From NCBI RefSeq assembly GCF_040939455.1, contig NC_134109.1, positions 37,527,501-37,591,500 of the forward strand: DNA of 64,000 nucleotides, in the 5' to 3' direction. The notes beneath the pieces are model-generated. The model was not told where the DNA came from. It ran no database searches and was given only the letters and a program-made list of their open reading frames with translations. Positions 45,507 through 58,767 of this stretch are shown one piece after another. A program made the position numbers and the translations under genes. The DNA comes from Microcebus murinus. Lineage: Eukaryota > Chordata > Mammalia > Primates > Cheirogaleidae. Numbering within the stretch: the stretch's first letter is position 1; each line of letters begins with the position of its first letter.

Positions 45507-46262
45507 TTATATGAAAAAATGTTCAACATCTCTAATCATCAGGGAAATGCAAATCAAAACAACAGTGAAATATCACTTAATTCCAGTGAGAATGACTTCT
45601 ATCCCAAACAAAAAATGTTGGCATGGATGTGGAGAGATAGGAACACTCATACACTTATGGTGGGACTGCAAACTAGTACAAGCTCTGTGGAAAGTAATAT
45701 GGAGGTACCTCAAAGAGCTACAGGTAGAACTACCATTTGATCCAGCAATCCCATTACTAGGCATCTACCCAAAGGAAAAAAAAAATCTATAAAAAAGATA
45801 TCTGCACTAGAATGTTTATAGCAGCACAATTCACAATGCCAAAGATGTAGAAATAATCCAAGTGGCCATCAATACATAAGTGAGTTAATAAAATGTGGTA
45901 CATGTATACCATGGAGTTCTACTCAGTCACAAAAGACAACAGTGATCTAGCACCTCTTGTATTTTCCTGGATAGAGCTGGAGCCCATTCTACTAAGTATC
46001 ACAAGAATGGAAAAACAAGAACCATAGGTATTTACCATCAAATTGGTATTAACTGATCAACACTTACATGCGCATTTAGTAGTAGCATTCATTGGGTGTC
46101 AGGTAGGGAACGAGGAGAAGGGGATGGATATATTCATACCTAATAGATGCAGCATGCACAGTTTGGGGGATGGACACTCTTGAAGCTCTGACTCAGGTGG
46201 GGCAAAGGCAATATATGTAATCTAAGCATTTTAACCCCATAATATTCTGATAGATAGATAAA
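45507..46262 (+). mobile_element. 5'-truncated L1: ORF2 C-terminus plus 3' UTR, sense
   Basis: It starts at 'aaaaaatgttcaacatctctaatcatcagggaaatgcaaatc', with the Cys-rich ORF2 motif ([10 protein letters not shown] at about 45619). 3' UTR of the older strepsirrhine L1 type follows, ending 'ttttaaccccataatattctgatag' and a GATA/A-rich tail. ORF2 is broken after about 93 codons (stop in an A run near 45790). It inserted next to the ancient L1M. Confidence 0.93.
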
Positions 46263-48137
46263 AGAATTAACTAAGCCAACACTGTTGGAAGTAGAAGCCC
46301 CATGATACTTTCATTCTAGGTAACCAGAGTATACCAGTAACATTTGAAAGAAAAGGAAAATGTGGTTTGACAATATGGGAGAAGGATGTTTCAATTTAAA
46401 GCTGAAGGATTATTATGGGAAAGAGAGTTTATCCGTCATTTAAATGGCTTCAGAAGCTAGAACAAAAAGAAAGAGGATAAATTTTTAAAAAGTTAAAATA
46501 ATACATGTTAATTATTACACTGTCAAACTGGGAAAGTTTGCTTTAAGAGCTAGTGAGCTCCCTAACACTGGATAGATCTAGTTAGTGATTAAACAAGCAT
46601 TTGTCAAAGACTCATACAGGAGATATGGATTGGACTAGTTGACCTCTGGGTTTCCTAATGAGTGAGATTCTTAGGTTATTCAATTCCAAAATGGAATGGA
46701 GATGACCTGATAGTTATGTCTGTAGTCTAAAAATGGTAAATTATTTTATAAAGAATATTTCATCTTAGGTTTAGACTTCAAAGAGGTAATTTTTTAAAAT
46801 CCCCTTCTTGTGCCATCTTTCTGATTGAAATGTCTCAAAGACATAGTTCTAGCAATGAAATGTATTCTTTCTTTGCTCTGTGAACGTTAATTGTCCTGTA
46901 TATTTGTTACAGCTCAGGACCTGGGATAATGCCCTGTAAACATGGAATAGCTATTAGCATATCAATTAGGTTTATTTTTATGGTACTATTGAGAAACATA
47001 ATTATTTATTAGATTAAATCCTGTGCCCTAAGAACTCCAATTTTCATGTTAAATCAGAGACCCTATTACAACTGCAAACTAAAATTCATACACAGGAACA
47101 TTTGCACACATGATCTCTAAGTACTGTCTTAGAGACACAAATGACTATAAATAATGAAAGAGACTCAAATTCATGCTAAGAAATAAACCTTTGGTTGGCA
47201 ATAGGAGCGTAAATATGACCCAGATTAATAAATTTTCTAAGATGTACTATTTCACTGTGTAAGTGCTTGAAGATAATTTTATTTCCTTTTCAAGTCTATA
47301 TAAGCCAGAATTGTACTAAATCATCTTGATTTCCCAAATGCTGGTATCAAAAATAGAGAAAAAGTTTTTTACTTCCTAAATTAGAATGTACATAATGAAA
47401 TATTATGCCCTGCAGTTATTTTAATGGGCAGAGTCATCCTGAGAGAATTCTGATCTCTTTATTCAATCTGTGCTTCGGTTGAAACATATGTTAATTTTAT
47501 ATCATTCCATGCTTTTAAGAAAATAAGCTGCTGAGAACCGATTTCCCTTGGACAGGTTTACCTGGCTAATCAGTGAAGAGAGTTTCAGGTTGTCATTCAG
47601 CTTTGCAGAAATGCAGTTGCACATTATGGAGGTGCAAGGATTTGTATAGTGCATTCTTCTACATAAAAAGTGTTAATAAGCTTCAATAGTAATGTATTGC
47701 TAGTTCTGTCCAGCTCTATTGCTGACATGCTATTCACTAGCAGAGCTGCAAAACAAACCATTCCCAATATCCACTTCATTTCCTTTTTGGTTTTTTCGGG
47801 TTTTTTTTCCTAACAAGACATACCTCTCAGGTGCTAAATGAGATATGACTTTGCCCTTGTCCAACAAGAATACTAAATTTTCTGGAAGGCTACTATCGCT
47901 AATCAAACAAAGCTTAGTAACTATCACAACAAACAATGGCGGTAGGAGAAAATGAAGGAGAAACAAAGAAAACATTTTTAGGCATTGCAGACACATCAAA
48001 GTCCTCATAGCCAACGACTTTCTAAGAAAGGAAGACAAAAATAATTTTAAAAGTTACCATTTATTATCATAGTTATTTAGTATTTTATGCTAGGTTTCTA
48101 CCAGCTAATTTTAAAACACAGTCTTTTAACCTTTGGA
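46263..48137. other. Unassigned, single-copy-looking DNA
   Basis: About 1.9 kb without a recognisable repeat. The 102-codon minus-strand frame at 47730-48038 (MSSFLRKSLAMRTLMCLQCL, hydrophobic start) has no known family and no supporting signals. This stretch is a candidate for conserved non-coding sequence. Confidence 0.4.
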
Positions 48138-48285
48138 TCAATGGTCACAGTGGGTGATATTCCCATTTTACGGAGAAGAAAACTGAGGTCCAGAAAGATT
48201 GATGCTGCCAGTCACACAAATAGACAGTGATAGGGCTGGCATCTGAGCCTCGCTCATTTATACTCAGAATTCCATCCATCAATCC
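48138..48285 (-). mobile_element. MIR SINE, antisense
   Basis: Antisense MIR core: 'attcccattttacggagaagaaaactgaggtccagaaagattgatgctgccagtcacacaaatagacagtgatagggctggcatctgagcc'. The 3' part of the MIR is truncated. Confidence 0.85.
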
Positions 48286-48769
48286 CTGCTTCAATTTTCC
48301 TCATATTTCATTCTACACAAATACCAGTGAAATAAAAGAGAGCTGAAAATCCAGCTATGAACAACCAATAAAGAAATTCATCTAATTTATCAAGTGTGCT
48401 ATTGAGGTCATAATGAGACTTCTAATAGGAATATTGTTGCAAAGGAAAACTGTACAGGAGATGCAGACTTGTCACATAGATGGAAATAAGGACAACCACT
48501 AATATGCTATGATTTTTAAGGATCACCCTCCCATAGACCTCTCCTTCCTAACTTTCTATGTAAAAATTTACCCATTTTAGACTTCCTGGAATCTTACCCC
48601 ATCTTAGATTTAGGGAATTTCCCAAATTATGAATGGCATAACCTACTTCTTACCCCAAAAGCTGTAAAAGCTACTCACATTGCCATCCCTTCTTGCAGCT
48701 AGTGCTTGAGCACTAGATTTGGGCTCAGATATTGATAACATCCAGCTAGGATTTTGTTAATAAGTACAG
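48286..48769. other. Unassigned DNA
   Basis: No repeat or gene recognised. Confidence 0.4.
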
Positions 48770-49148
48770 AATTAGTAACTCAGAGAAGCAGTGGCAGTGA
48801 AGAATTATTTTCTATTAAGACTAGGTAGAGACATCCAATGGCCATGGCAGCAATGGAAGCAACGTCTGCAGTGGCATCCGTGGACGGTAGCGCAGGAGGC
48901 AGCAGCCAGTGATCTGTGTGAGGGCAGCAGGGACCTCACTGCACTCACTGATTCTCTGGTTTAGCCTTGGCAAGGCCTCTGACTGCTGCTCACTTCCTTT
49001 TATTTCTGCCTGTTCTCTGATCTTGGTTCTCTGATGTTCCTAATGATCCAATGAGCCACACCGCATTCTAGCAATAAATTCCCTTTGGTTTAAATCAATC
49101 CGTTTTATTTATATGGCCAGTTAGAAATAATCCTAGCTAATATGCTCA
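48770..49148 (+). mobile_element. Probable old LTR fragment
   Basis: A GC-richer middle ('ggccatggcagcaatggaagcaacgtctgcagtggcatccgtgg', 'ggtttagccttggcaaggcctctgac') is followed by 'ctgatgttcctaatgatccaatgagccacaccgcattctagcaataaattccctttggtttaaatcaatccg'. The AATAAA-bearing end is typical of old mammalian LTRs. Family unnamed. Confidence 0.45.
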
Positions 49149-49557
49149 CCACCAACCTATTAAGTATATCAAATTCTTACTGTGAGATTTAGCTTGTGAT
49201 TTGATTACACTGAGAACTCTTGATTACTAACCAATGCCTTAATTAAAAGTGGCAATTTATATCTCAGTGTATCTGTGGAAGTGTTAGTATATTAAACTTC
49301 CTAGCAGAAATCAAGCTGGTCAAAAATAGGACAAGAGCTGAGCACAGTGTGCATATTATCTAGGGAGGAGGGGACCTGGTGTGGCCTGTACAAGGCAAGA
49401 GAGATAACTACAATAAGTCTAGATCTTACCCATTAATTCATGTTCTATGGCAGACCTAAGTCTTTATATGACAAGTCCTTAATTCAAAATGTTGGACTCC
49501 TATCACAAGGAATAGATGCAATGGGGCAAAAGGAATTATCATCACTAATGCCATTAT
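49149..49557. other. Unassigned DNA
   Basis: No repeat or gene recognised. Confidence 0.4.
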
Positions 49558-49735
49558 CTTTATTTAACATTTGTTAAGCAATTATCCCAACATTCTTCAA
49601 GCTATTTATGATCACAATGATTTTTTGACAAATTATTGCCATTTTACAGGTAAGGAAACTAAGGCTTAGAAACGTCAAAACTTGTACAGATCCCAGCTAG
49701 TACAGGGCTGGGATTTGAGTCAAAGCAGTAATAAC
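49558..49735 (-). mobile_element. MIR SINE, antisense
   Basis: 'gccattttacaggtaaggaaactaaggcttagaaacgtcaaaacttgtacagatcccagctagtacagggctgggatttgag' is the reverse MIR core. The preceding bases, 'aacatttgttaagcaattatccc', are its 3' end. Confidence 0.85.
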
Positions 49736-49789
49736 AAAAATTTTTGTACTTTTTCCTAAAAGAAGAAAAGATGATTGAATTTTTTGAAT

Positions 49790-50175
49790 AAGTAACAGAG
49801 GAGCCTTCCCTCTAGAAATCCTGTATTAGGGCTTCCCATTCTCCAACAAATTCTCATAGACAAGATCAGACATAGGCAGAGCTCTCCCCGTCTTTCCAGG
49901 TCTCACATAAGCTGATCTCACTGGTCTATTCCTATTCTGCCCACCACACTCATTTCCTCCTCTTTTTATTTGCTCCCTTTCTTATCTAATCATTCTTGCC
50001 TTTCTTACCCCTGTCTGCCAAGGAAAATGATACACATTCTTCAAGGTGCAAATATCTCAACTTTTCATGAAGCCTGGTCCCTCATAACTGTAACCTCTCA
50101 ATGGTCTCTTTTAGCTCCTTGAAGCATATCTCATCTATACCATTTAAGTGAATCTAAAACACAGAATCTAGTGCC
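49790..50175 (+). mobile_element. L2 LINE fragment, sense
   Basis: 'tattctgcccaccacactcatttcctcctc', then 'attcttcaaggtgcaaatatctcaacttttcatgaagcctggtccctcataactg' follow the L2 order (ctactcatccttcaagactcagctcaa..aagccttccctgac). Diverged. Confidence 0.55.
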
Positions 50176-50254
50176 ACATTTAGCAAGAAACAATATATTC
50201 ACATAACTGACCTGAATTCAATTACATGCCAAACACATTTTGGTTTTGTAACTT

Positions 50255-50400
50255 TTCTTTTGAAATAACTACAGGATCTGAGGACATTGCAGAGAAATGC
50301 ACAAGGAAGTCCGGAGCATTCTTCACTCAGCATCCTCCAAAGCTAACATCTTGCATAAATGTACAGTATAAAATTAAGTAACTGGCATTAGGAAAGTCAT
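50255..50400 (-). mobile_element. Old L1M 3' UTR fragment, antisense
   Basis: 'tttgaaataactacaggatctgaggacattgcagagaaatgcac' and 'attcttcactcagcatcctccaaagctaacatcttgcataaatg' parallel the antisense 3' UTR seen again at 51950-52050, so both come from the same old subfamily. Confidence 0.5.
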
Positions 50401-50756
50401 GCCCAAAAAGGGTCCTGTAGGGTTAATGTCTGTTTCAAGGAGAAACAAAACAAGTTTTGATTTGCATTGTTAGGTAGGTAGCTCCAGGAAAAAAAAGAAA
50501 ATCCCAGAATGTGAATGTAGCAGTTGACTATAACATGACATGCTTTGAGAAAATGGCATGATACATGTGTATCTCATTGTTACTGTGGCAGAAAGTAAGA
50601 CCCATAGATCAGGAAATTCACATTCTTTAACCAATTACACTTGAAGCTGCAATTCATGGTTACATGACATATGCTTACTAATGAAGTATTACTGAGAACC
50701 TTTTCCCTCACAGCCCCTGGAGATGGGTTTTGTAGGAAATGAAGGAAAGAAAGAAA

Positions 50757-50975
50757 GGTGTGTTGTGGAGTCAGACTAGAGTTTTTATCTTGAATCTACC
50801 ACTCACTGACTTACTGTTAATTGTGTGACATTGGGCAAGGCATCTAACCTCTGAGCCTTAGTTCTCTAATCTGCACAGCGAGAATACTAACAACAATCTT
50901 CTAGGATTGTTTAAACATTAAAGAATATACAACGAAGTATCTGTTATGTAGTCAGATCTAAAGTGTGGGTTTGAA
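50757..50975 (+). mobile_element. MIR SINE, sense
   Basis: 'ggtgtgttgtggagtcagactagag', then 'tgaatctaccactcactgacttactgttaattgtgtgacattgggcaaggcatctaacctctgagccttagttctctaatctgcac' is a clear sense MIR core. A decayed 3' end follows. Confidence 0.9.
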
Positions 50976-51433
50976 TTATTTTTAGATCATGTAAAGTATA
51001 TATATAAACCCTCAAGAAACCCTAACTCTGATGAGACAATGTTATTAATATTTAGAGATTATTGGATATATGAAATGAAGTGTTGAGTGGAATTACATTT
51101 AGCTAATATTTTAAAATTATAAATCATATTTTCAAAATTTACTTTAGTTTTGTTTTTTATTCAGTCCTTATTTTCTCCATGCTCAGCATAGAAAGTATTT
51201 AACACATTTATTATGCTAGAGCTAGCTTTTAAAATAGAGTTTTAATTTGGGTAGCCTTTAAATTGGCTTAGGTTCTCTTTCCAACTGAAGCACTTATCTC
51301 TACTAATTCACCTTTCAGAAATGTTTCTTTTGAATTTTCTATGCCTTTTGATTATTCATATAATTGTTCTCAAGATATGCTATATGACTATACCAAAATA
51401 AATCTAACACATCTTTGGGCCTGTGTAGCTTTT
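50976..51433. other. Unassigned AT-rich DNA
   Basis: No repeat or gene recognised up to the Alu target site. Confidence 0.4.
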
Positions 51434-51448
51434 AAAGGTAAATGTTCT

Positions 51449-51789
<341 letters not shown>

Positions 51790-51949
51790 AAAGGTAAATG
51801 TTCTGTTCAATTATACCACCTATTTGTTTCATGATTTAAACTGTATGTAACACTTAATGAATTGGAGAATAATTTATATGACCTTTGGAAATTTATGATA
51901 GTGAGATAATTATGTTAATATATTCACTAGCAGTTGCCTAAAATAAAAG

Positions 51950-53819
51950 TCTAGAGAGGTTCCATGTACCCTTAACCCAGTCTCCTCCAATGGTAACATC
52001 TTACAGAGCTATCAAAACTAGGAAATGGACTTGGTAAAATCCACTGATCTTACTCAAATTCCAAAAATTTACATGCACTAATTTCTGTGTGTGTACTACG
52101 TAATTGAGACTCATGCAGGTTGTTGCAAGTTATCAATAGTTAATTCCTTTATATTGACACCTAATGTTCTGTGTATGAATGTACTACTGTTTGTATCCTC
52201 ATTTACCATTTAAGAGCATTTGAGTTGTTTCCAAGTATTGGCTTTTGTGAATAAAGTCACTATGAACATTCATGTGCTTTTTGTGTGAACACAAGTTTTC
52301 ATTTCTCTGGAATAAATGCCCATGAGTGTAAATGCTGAGTCATATGGTAAGTGCATGTTTAGTTTTATAAGAAACAAACTATTTTCTATAGTAACAATGC
52401 CATTTTGAATGCTACCAGCAATGTATGAGTTACCTAGTATCTCCACGTCTTTGCCAGACCTAAGTGTTACCATTATTTTTTTTTGTTTCAGCCAATATAA
52501 TAGATGTATAATGACACCACAATTTCATCATAATTTGCATTTCCCTAATAGTTCATATATTTTCATGTATTTATTTGCCATCTCTATGTCCTCTTAAGTG
52601 AAATATCTGTTCATGCCTTTTGTCCATTTTCTGGTTGTTTTTACTACTGTGTTGTGATAGTTTATATATTATACATATAAGCCCTTTGTTGGATATGTAG
52701 ATTGCAAACATTCTCTTTGAGGTTCTATCTAGCCTCTTCATCTTCCTCACAGTTTCTTTTAAAGAACAAAGCGTTTTACTTTTGATGAGGTCAAATTTGT
52801 CACTTTTTCCCTTAATGGGCTTGCTTTTTGGTCAGGTATACAAGCTCTTCATCTAGTTTTGAAAAATCAGAAAGCTTTGCTTTTTCTACACATTTTTAAC
52901 TCTTATGTGTTACATTTAAGTCCATGATCTGTTTTAAGTTAATTTTTTAATAAGATGGGAGGGTTTAGAAGGAGGCTCATTTTGGAGTTTGTGTTTATTT
53001 TGTTTGGGTTTTTTGCCTATTATTATAATATCCAGTTATATCAACACCACAGTTGAAAATGCTATCCTTTCCCTAGTGAATTGCTTTTGTGCCTTTATAA
53101 AAAAATCAGTAGGGCCTAATTGCATGAGTCTATTTCTGGTTCTCTATTCTGTTTCATTGATCTATGTGTATAGCCCTCTGCCAATACCATAACCTCTTGA
53201 TTAGTGTGGTTGTATTGCAAACCTTAATACTGAGTAGAGTAAGTCCTTTGACTTCTCTCTTTTTCAATATTGTTATCTATTCAAAGCCCTTTGTCTTTCT
53301 AGAAAATCTTAGAATAAGTGTGTCTATGTCCAGTAAAAGTTTTTGAAGTTGTAAAAGCAATTGCTCTAACCCTATAGATCAATTTGGGGAGCACTGACAT
53401 CTTTATTATGTTGTATCTTCCAATCCATGAACACAGAAAGCTTTTTCAATTAGTCTTCTTTGATTCTTTTATCATTTTGTAATGTAGCATACAGATCTTA
53501 TACATATTTCATTAGATTTAGACCTAAGTATTTATTTGGAACAATAAGTAGTCTTGAAGTTTTTATTTTGATTTCCAATTTCTTACATTTAATACATAGA
53601 AATACAACTGATTTTTCTGTGTTGATCTTTCATCCTATGACTTGTATAAACTTTTAGTTCTAGAAATTTTTTTGTGATTCTTCAGAATATTCCATGCAAT
53701 TGTGTGCCTGCAAATAGAAAGAGTTTTATATATTCTTTTCTAATCTGTACTTTTTTTTTTTTTTTGCATTATTTCACTGGCTTGAAATGTCAGTTCTATG
53801 TTGAATAAGAATGGTAAGA
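51950..53819 (-). mobile_element. Old L1M LINE, 3' UTR and ORF2, antisense (3' part)
   Basis: It begins with the 3' UTR ('ggttccatgtacccttaacccagtctcctccaatggtaacatc'). Antisense ORF2 follows: 'gagttgtttccaagtattggc', 'ctttgttggatatgtagattgc', 'tctattctgtttcattgatctatgtg', 'gtatcttccaatccatgaaca', and 'tgacttgtataaacttt'. It ends at 'gttgaataagaatgg', where the younger fragment begins. Several frames of 60-67 codons on the plus strand are antisense artefacts. Confidence 0.88.
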
Positions 53820-54070
53820 AGTAGGTAAAGGACATGAACAAACTTTTCAAAAGAAAACAGACAAATGGGCAACAAACATGAAAAAATGCTCAACATTTCT
53901 AATCACCAGGAAAATGCAAATCAAAACCACAATGTGATATCACTTAACTCCAGTAAGAACGGCTTTTATCAAAAAGTCCCAAAATAACAAACGTTGGCAT
54001 GGATGTGGAGAGATAGGAACACTCATACACTTCTGGTGGGACTGCAAACTAGTACAACCTCTATGGAAAA
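53820..54070 (+). mobile_element. Internal fragment of a younger L1 ORF2, no tail, inside the L1M
   Basis: Sense ORF2 sequence from 'gtaggtaaaggacatgaac' through 'atgctcaacatttctaatcaccagg', 'aaccacaatgtgatatcacttaactcc' and 'tggcatggatgtggagagataggaacactcatacacttctgg' to 'caacctctatggaaaata'. It corresponds to the part of 39705-40858 from about 40003 to 40268. It has neither a 5' end nor a 3' UTR or A tail, and it replaces part of the host L1M instead of simply interrupting it. Confidence 0.88.
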
Positions 54071-54545
54071 TAGATGTCTCTTTTTGTGGAGTTTTCTTTT
54101 TTTGTATTGTATGTTTGTGGTATTGTGGTAATACTAGTCTCATAAAATGAGGAAAAATGTTCCTTCTTATATTTTCCAAAATAAATTATATAAAATTGGC
54201 ATTAATAGTCTTTAAATCTTTGCCAGAATTCTCCAGTAAAACCATCTGGACCTAAAGATTTCTCTTGGGGAGGCTTTAACCATACATTCAATTTAACATG
54301 ACAATACAGGTTATAATATTCATCTTAGCAGAGTTTTGGTAGTGTGTGGTTTCCAAGTAATTGGTTCATTTCTTCTAACTCACCTGTACACAATTATGTG
54401 TCAACGCATTTTTTATCATTTGATCATTTTAATAGAAATCTACTCTGATTTAGTTATTTTCATGATGAACAGTATTCTCTTGCTCAAAATATTTCATAGT
54501 GATTTAGCATCACTGATCTTTCCTAATGTTTTCAGAAACTGCTGT
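54071..54545 (-). mobile_element. Old L1M LINE ORF2, antisense (5' part, resumed)
   Basis: 'ttgtggtaatactagtctcataaaatgagg', 'cagaattctccagtaaaaccatctggacctaaag' and 'ttggttcatttcttctaactcacctgtacac' are antisense ORF2 reverse transcriptase-region landmarks. Relative to the L1 map, roughly 450-500 bases between 'ttgaataagaatgg' (left) and this block are missing. Confidence 0.8.
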
Positions 54546-56639
54546 GCATGTGAGGTGTTAGCTCTAACATTTATTGCCCTCATCCTACCATGTTTTGAAC
54601 TTGAATAATTTTTCCTGCCTGTCATCTCTCCTTCCTTGATGTCACCAGCCACCTCTGTAGATGGCCTTGTACTTACTCTTAGAATCCCTCTCCCTCCATC
54701 TTTCAGTAGTCATTTGTTGATTCAAATCCACTTAAAATTTGGAACTATATATTCAGCATTTTTGGACTTTGGTTTAAGAGGTAACAGGCTCCTAATGATG
54801 GTATAATGAGTTCTCAGGTGGAAATAAGCTTTGAAAACACATTATGCAGAGGATATCATTTGCATGTTTTTGACTACTGTAGGTACCAGAATCTTGTGAC
54901 TACTTTAGTCATATATCTTACTATGTCTATGCCAAGATCAGCTCTCTAAATAACTTCATTAACAATACAAGGCTTTGTTACTAAATTACTGAAACTAGTC
55001 TCCAAGATGATGGCTAAACATACAGATAACTAGGAAATATTTATACCATGAGCTAATGGTATATGGTGGCATTCTTACATAAGAATTCTGATCTCCAATT
55101 ACCTCAAGAAAGCTCTCAGCTAACAGAAACATCTGTCTTCTGCATATTTGCTCCTAGGTTTTGATAGTCTAATTCTATTTGCCCAGCAAGGATCAGATAT
55201 ATAACTATTTGTCAAAATTTCTTATTCTTTATTTACTTGTTCCTTTTAAGAGTTCTCTACTTTTTTTTTTCATTCCCAACAAAAGATAAACTAATAATAC
55301 AAGCAAGTTTTTTGCTTTACTTTCCTCCCTGGAAATGATTCCATCTATTTACTTGTCTACATGCCATCTTTGATCAGCACACTCTGTGGTGATGGATAGA
55401 GGTTATATTTAGGAGTAATCCCCTGACTGAGGCTCCAGCAGAAACCAGACTTCCCCACTGAGAAGAAACACAGATGCCATAACCCTTCCTATACAAAATC
55501 ATCTGGCAACTTCTTCAGCTGAGTTGGAAGGTATTCATGTTTAATGTTTTGATACCTCCCATACCATGAAACTTCCTACAAGCTTTATAAAAACAATTTT
55601 AGCCATTTGGACATTTTTATTTTATTCTCTTCTATTTTTTAATTCATTGTCTTAGTCCTAAGTAGAAAAATAAATTACCTCTGCATAAATAAGTTTGTAT
55701 CTGTCCCAACTTCTATCATTAATCCAACCTTCATTTTTTGTGTGTGTGCCTTCCAAGATAAATTATGTTTCTTAAAGGTTTTAGATACTAAGAGAGGAAT
55801 TACAAAAAGGAAACTGCAGTATGAAAGAGCCCAAAGTGAAGTTTCATTCATGTCACAATTTTAACCAAAGACTGGTTTGAAATCCGTGTTTCTATTCTTT
55901 GAGATTTTCAAGTTGACCACACATCTTGTGCTCCAGTGGGCCCCATGCAGACAGCTTAATTTGATCTTCAGCTTCTCTTTATTCTTTGGTGCTGTTTTGG
56001 GTTTCATGAAAAAACTGGGAGAAGTTTCAGAGAAATACTGCTCCCACAGGCTATGACTTGTGCCCTCACACTAACTCATACATAACTCCCTATATTGTAC
56101 TTTCTTCCTCATTGGAAAATAAAGTTATGAATCTTGAATTGCTGATACATCAATCTATCACGATTGACCTGAGATGTCTGTGGGCTAAGAACATGTACTC
56201 TACCCATCACTAGCTACAGAAGGGTGGTCCTTTTCACATCTTGTTTCTTAAATCCAGAAACATATGCTCTGTCTGGAAGGGTATCTGACCCTGTAGAAAG
56301 AATGAACACTACACTCAGCCACATCCCATAAAGCCCATCTCTTTACATATAGGTGGTCACTTGGGTAGTGTTCAAGTGGCCTTTCAGAGAGCACGCCTGG
56401 AGTCCCATGGAAACCTCAGGCTTGCTGTTGTTCTGGTGACAAACTACATAAGCAACCTCAGAAACTTTGATATTTTATTTACAACTTTTTCCTTCTTCAA
56501 AACACCGTTATTTACTTGTTGATGCAAGAACTAAGGACTTCTTTTTCCATGTTTCAGTTTTTATAAGCTGTATATAAATTGGCTGGGTACAGTGGTAGAA
56601 GTGTTTCTCTTGCTCGTCCTTTCCCCAGTTAACAAACAA
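54546..56639. other. Unassigned DNA
   Basis: About 2.1 kb without a named repeat or credible frame. A GGCTGGGTACAGTGG string at 56581-56595 resembles an Alu start but is not followed by Alu sequence. Confidence 0.4.
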
Positions 56640-57215
56640 CGTCTATGGAAAGTAATATGGAGATACATCAAAGAACTAAAAGTAGACCTACCATTTGATC
56701 CAGCAATCTCACAACTGGGTATTAAGAAAAAAAAGACATTCTATAAAATTAACTCAAGTTTTTATAGCAGCCCAATTCACAATTGCAAAGATGTGGAAAA
56801 AACCGAAGCGTCCATCAATACATGAGTGGATTACTAAAATGTGGTATATGTATACCGTGGAGTACAACTAAGCCATAAAATAATGGTAATGTAATACCTC
56901 TTATTAACCTGGATGGAACTGGAGACCATTCTTATAAATGAAGTATCAGAAGAATGGAAAAACAAACACCACATGTACTCATCATTAAATTGGAACTAAT
57001 TGATCAACACTTACATGCGCATATGGAAATAACATTCATCAGAAATCCAGCAGGTGGGGAGGGGGAGGAAGTGATGGGTAAATTCACAGCTAAAGGATAC
57101 AATGCACACTATCTTGGGAATGGGCACGCTTATAACTTTGACTCAAACGGTACAAAAACAATTCATGTAACCAAAAGGTTTGTACCCCCATAATATTCTG
57201 AAATAAAAAAATAAA
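56640..57215 (+). mobile_element. 5'-truncated L1: ORF2 end plus 3' UTR, sense
   Basis: It starts at 'gtctatggaaagtaatatggagatac' in the ORF2 C-terminus and passes 'ccatcaatacatgagtggatt' and 'gaagtatcagaagaatgg'. 3' UTR of the older strepsirrhine type follows, ending 'ggtttgtacccccataatattctgaaataaa' and (AAAT)n. ORF2 is frame-broken. Confidence 0.93.
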
Positions 57216-58767
57216 TAAAATTCGACTACTAAATTTATTTAGACCTTAAGAATTCTTCTTTCTCTTTCCATGCATGTCAGGATTTAAATGAACAGAGAAT
57301 ATAGCATAAAAGAATCAAAAATCAATTTTGCCTCATAAAAAAAGCAATTTATGGTAATGGTTATCTGTGTCCATGCCCTATCACATTCAAAGTAGTTCCA
57401 GTTATCTCTCTTAATCATGTTAAAAATTCTTATGTTTCCCCTTTCAGTTCTTTTTTCTAAAATTGTAGAAGTTATACATCTCCCTTTCCAAAACCCTTGT
57501 CCCCTTGAGGCCTTTAATTGGGTTTGATCGCTGGGAAGAACTTAATGATTCCCTCCAATATTGTGAAGGCATGCTCATTTCTCTGATATTCAGCTTTCAC
57601 CTCCAGTCTAGTACAGTCCAACTATCATATAGAAAAAGATCCAGTAAATTCTTGGGCAAGTTCACTGTTCTACATCACATGATGCCCTGGTTGAGGTAGA
57701 TGAATACTCTTATCTGGTGTGCAGAAACTTTTTAAAATCACTCTTTTCTATATTAATATCTTAAGAATTGCAACATGTAATTCCTAATCCTATTCTCTTT
57801 CTCACCCCCTACCTGGTTGCATACCCATTTTGGCATTTGTACCTATTTTTCCCACCAATGTATTCCAGTCAAAAGTAGTCATTTTATTTTATCTGCATGC
57901 AATGTCTATCAATATCTTTCTGAGGACAAAGTTTCTGCACACTCCACAAGGCATACTGATACCAAAATATCACTGATTGTGGATGCTCAGTCTTCTCCAT
58001 GACATTTAAATTAGGGTTACTTTATTTCAGACTATTTCTATATATAGATAGGGGTAGATTTGTGATTGGCAGAAGAGAAGGAGAGAAAAAGGTGAGAGAG
58101 ACAGCAAGTAGAGTTTTAATAAGTGTTCTTATTACTATACCATCTAAATAGTTTTTGATTGACATGTCAGGTATAGAATTTTAAGATCAAATGTAAGAAA
58201 CAGAATGTTAGTGAAGAATGGATTAGATTTATTGCCTTCTCAAGGTCAAGAGCATGAAGGAATGCACTAAAATGATAGCTCTCATCTCAAAAAAGATACC
58301 AAAAGTACATGTGATGAGCTGGGTTTCCTGAAACCCTGGGGATAAAAACCACTCTAAGGTATAATAGCATTCATTCGGTTAGTCAGTACCCCTTTAGTTA
58401 ACAGTTATGGGAAGAAACTCAAACTTGTTTAAAGGAAGGGAAGTAGTTAGTTCATATAACCCAGAAAGGATTAGTATAGTGGATGAAGACCAGAACCAGG
58501 GACTGGCTGCCATCAAGACTTTTTCTCTCTCAACCCCTCATCTCCATTCTCCTCTCTCATGGACAACATTCTCTCTTACCATAGACCAGCCTCAATACAC
58601 AGTACTTACAATTTTCCAAAGAAAGTTCTCTTTGTACTGAATAAAGTGGGATTCCTAATGCCAATGAACTCCTGTACATTCTAAGGTAAATAAAAACTTC
58701 AAACAAATATAAGACCTACCTTACCTTAGAGACCTAGAATAATTATGAACAATTACTATGATGATTA
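57216..58767. other. Unassigned DNA
   Basis: About 1.5 kb with no named repeat. Short plus-strand frames (57505-57699, 57817-58002, 58407-58640) show no family resemblance or start-site support. Confidence 0.4.

Noticed and set aside
56581..56595. GGCTGGGTACAGTGG, resembling the first 15 bases of an Alu
   Set aside because: The following bases do not continue as Alu and no A tail or duplication is present; too short to call.
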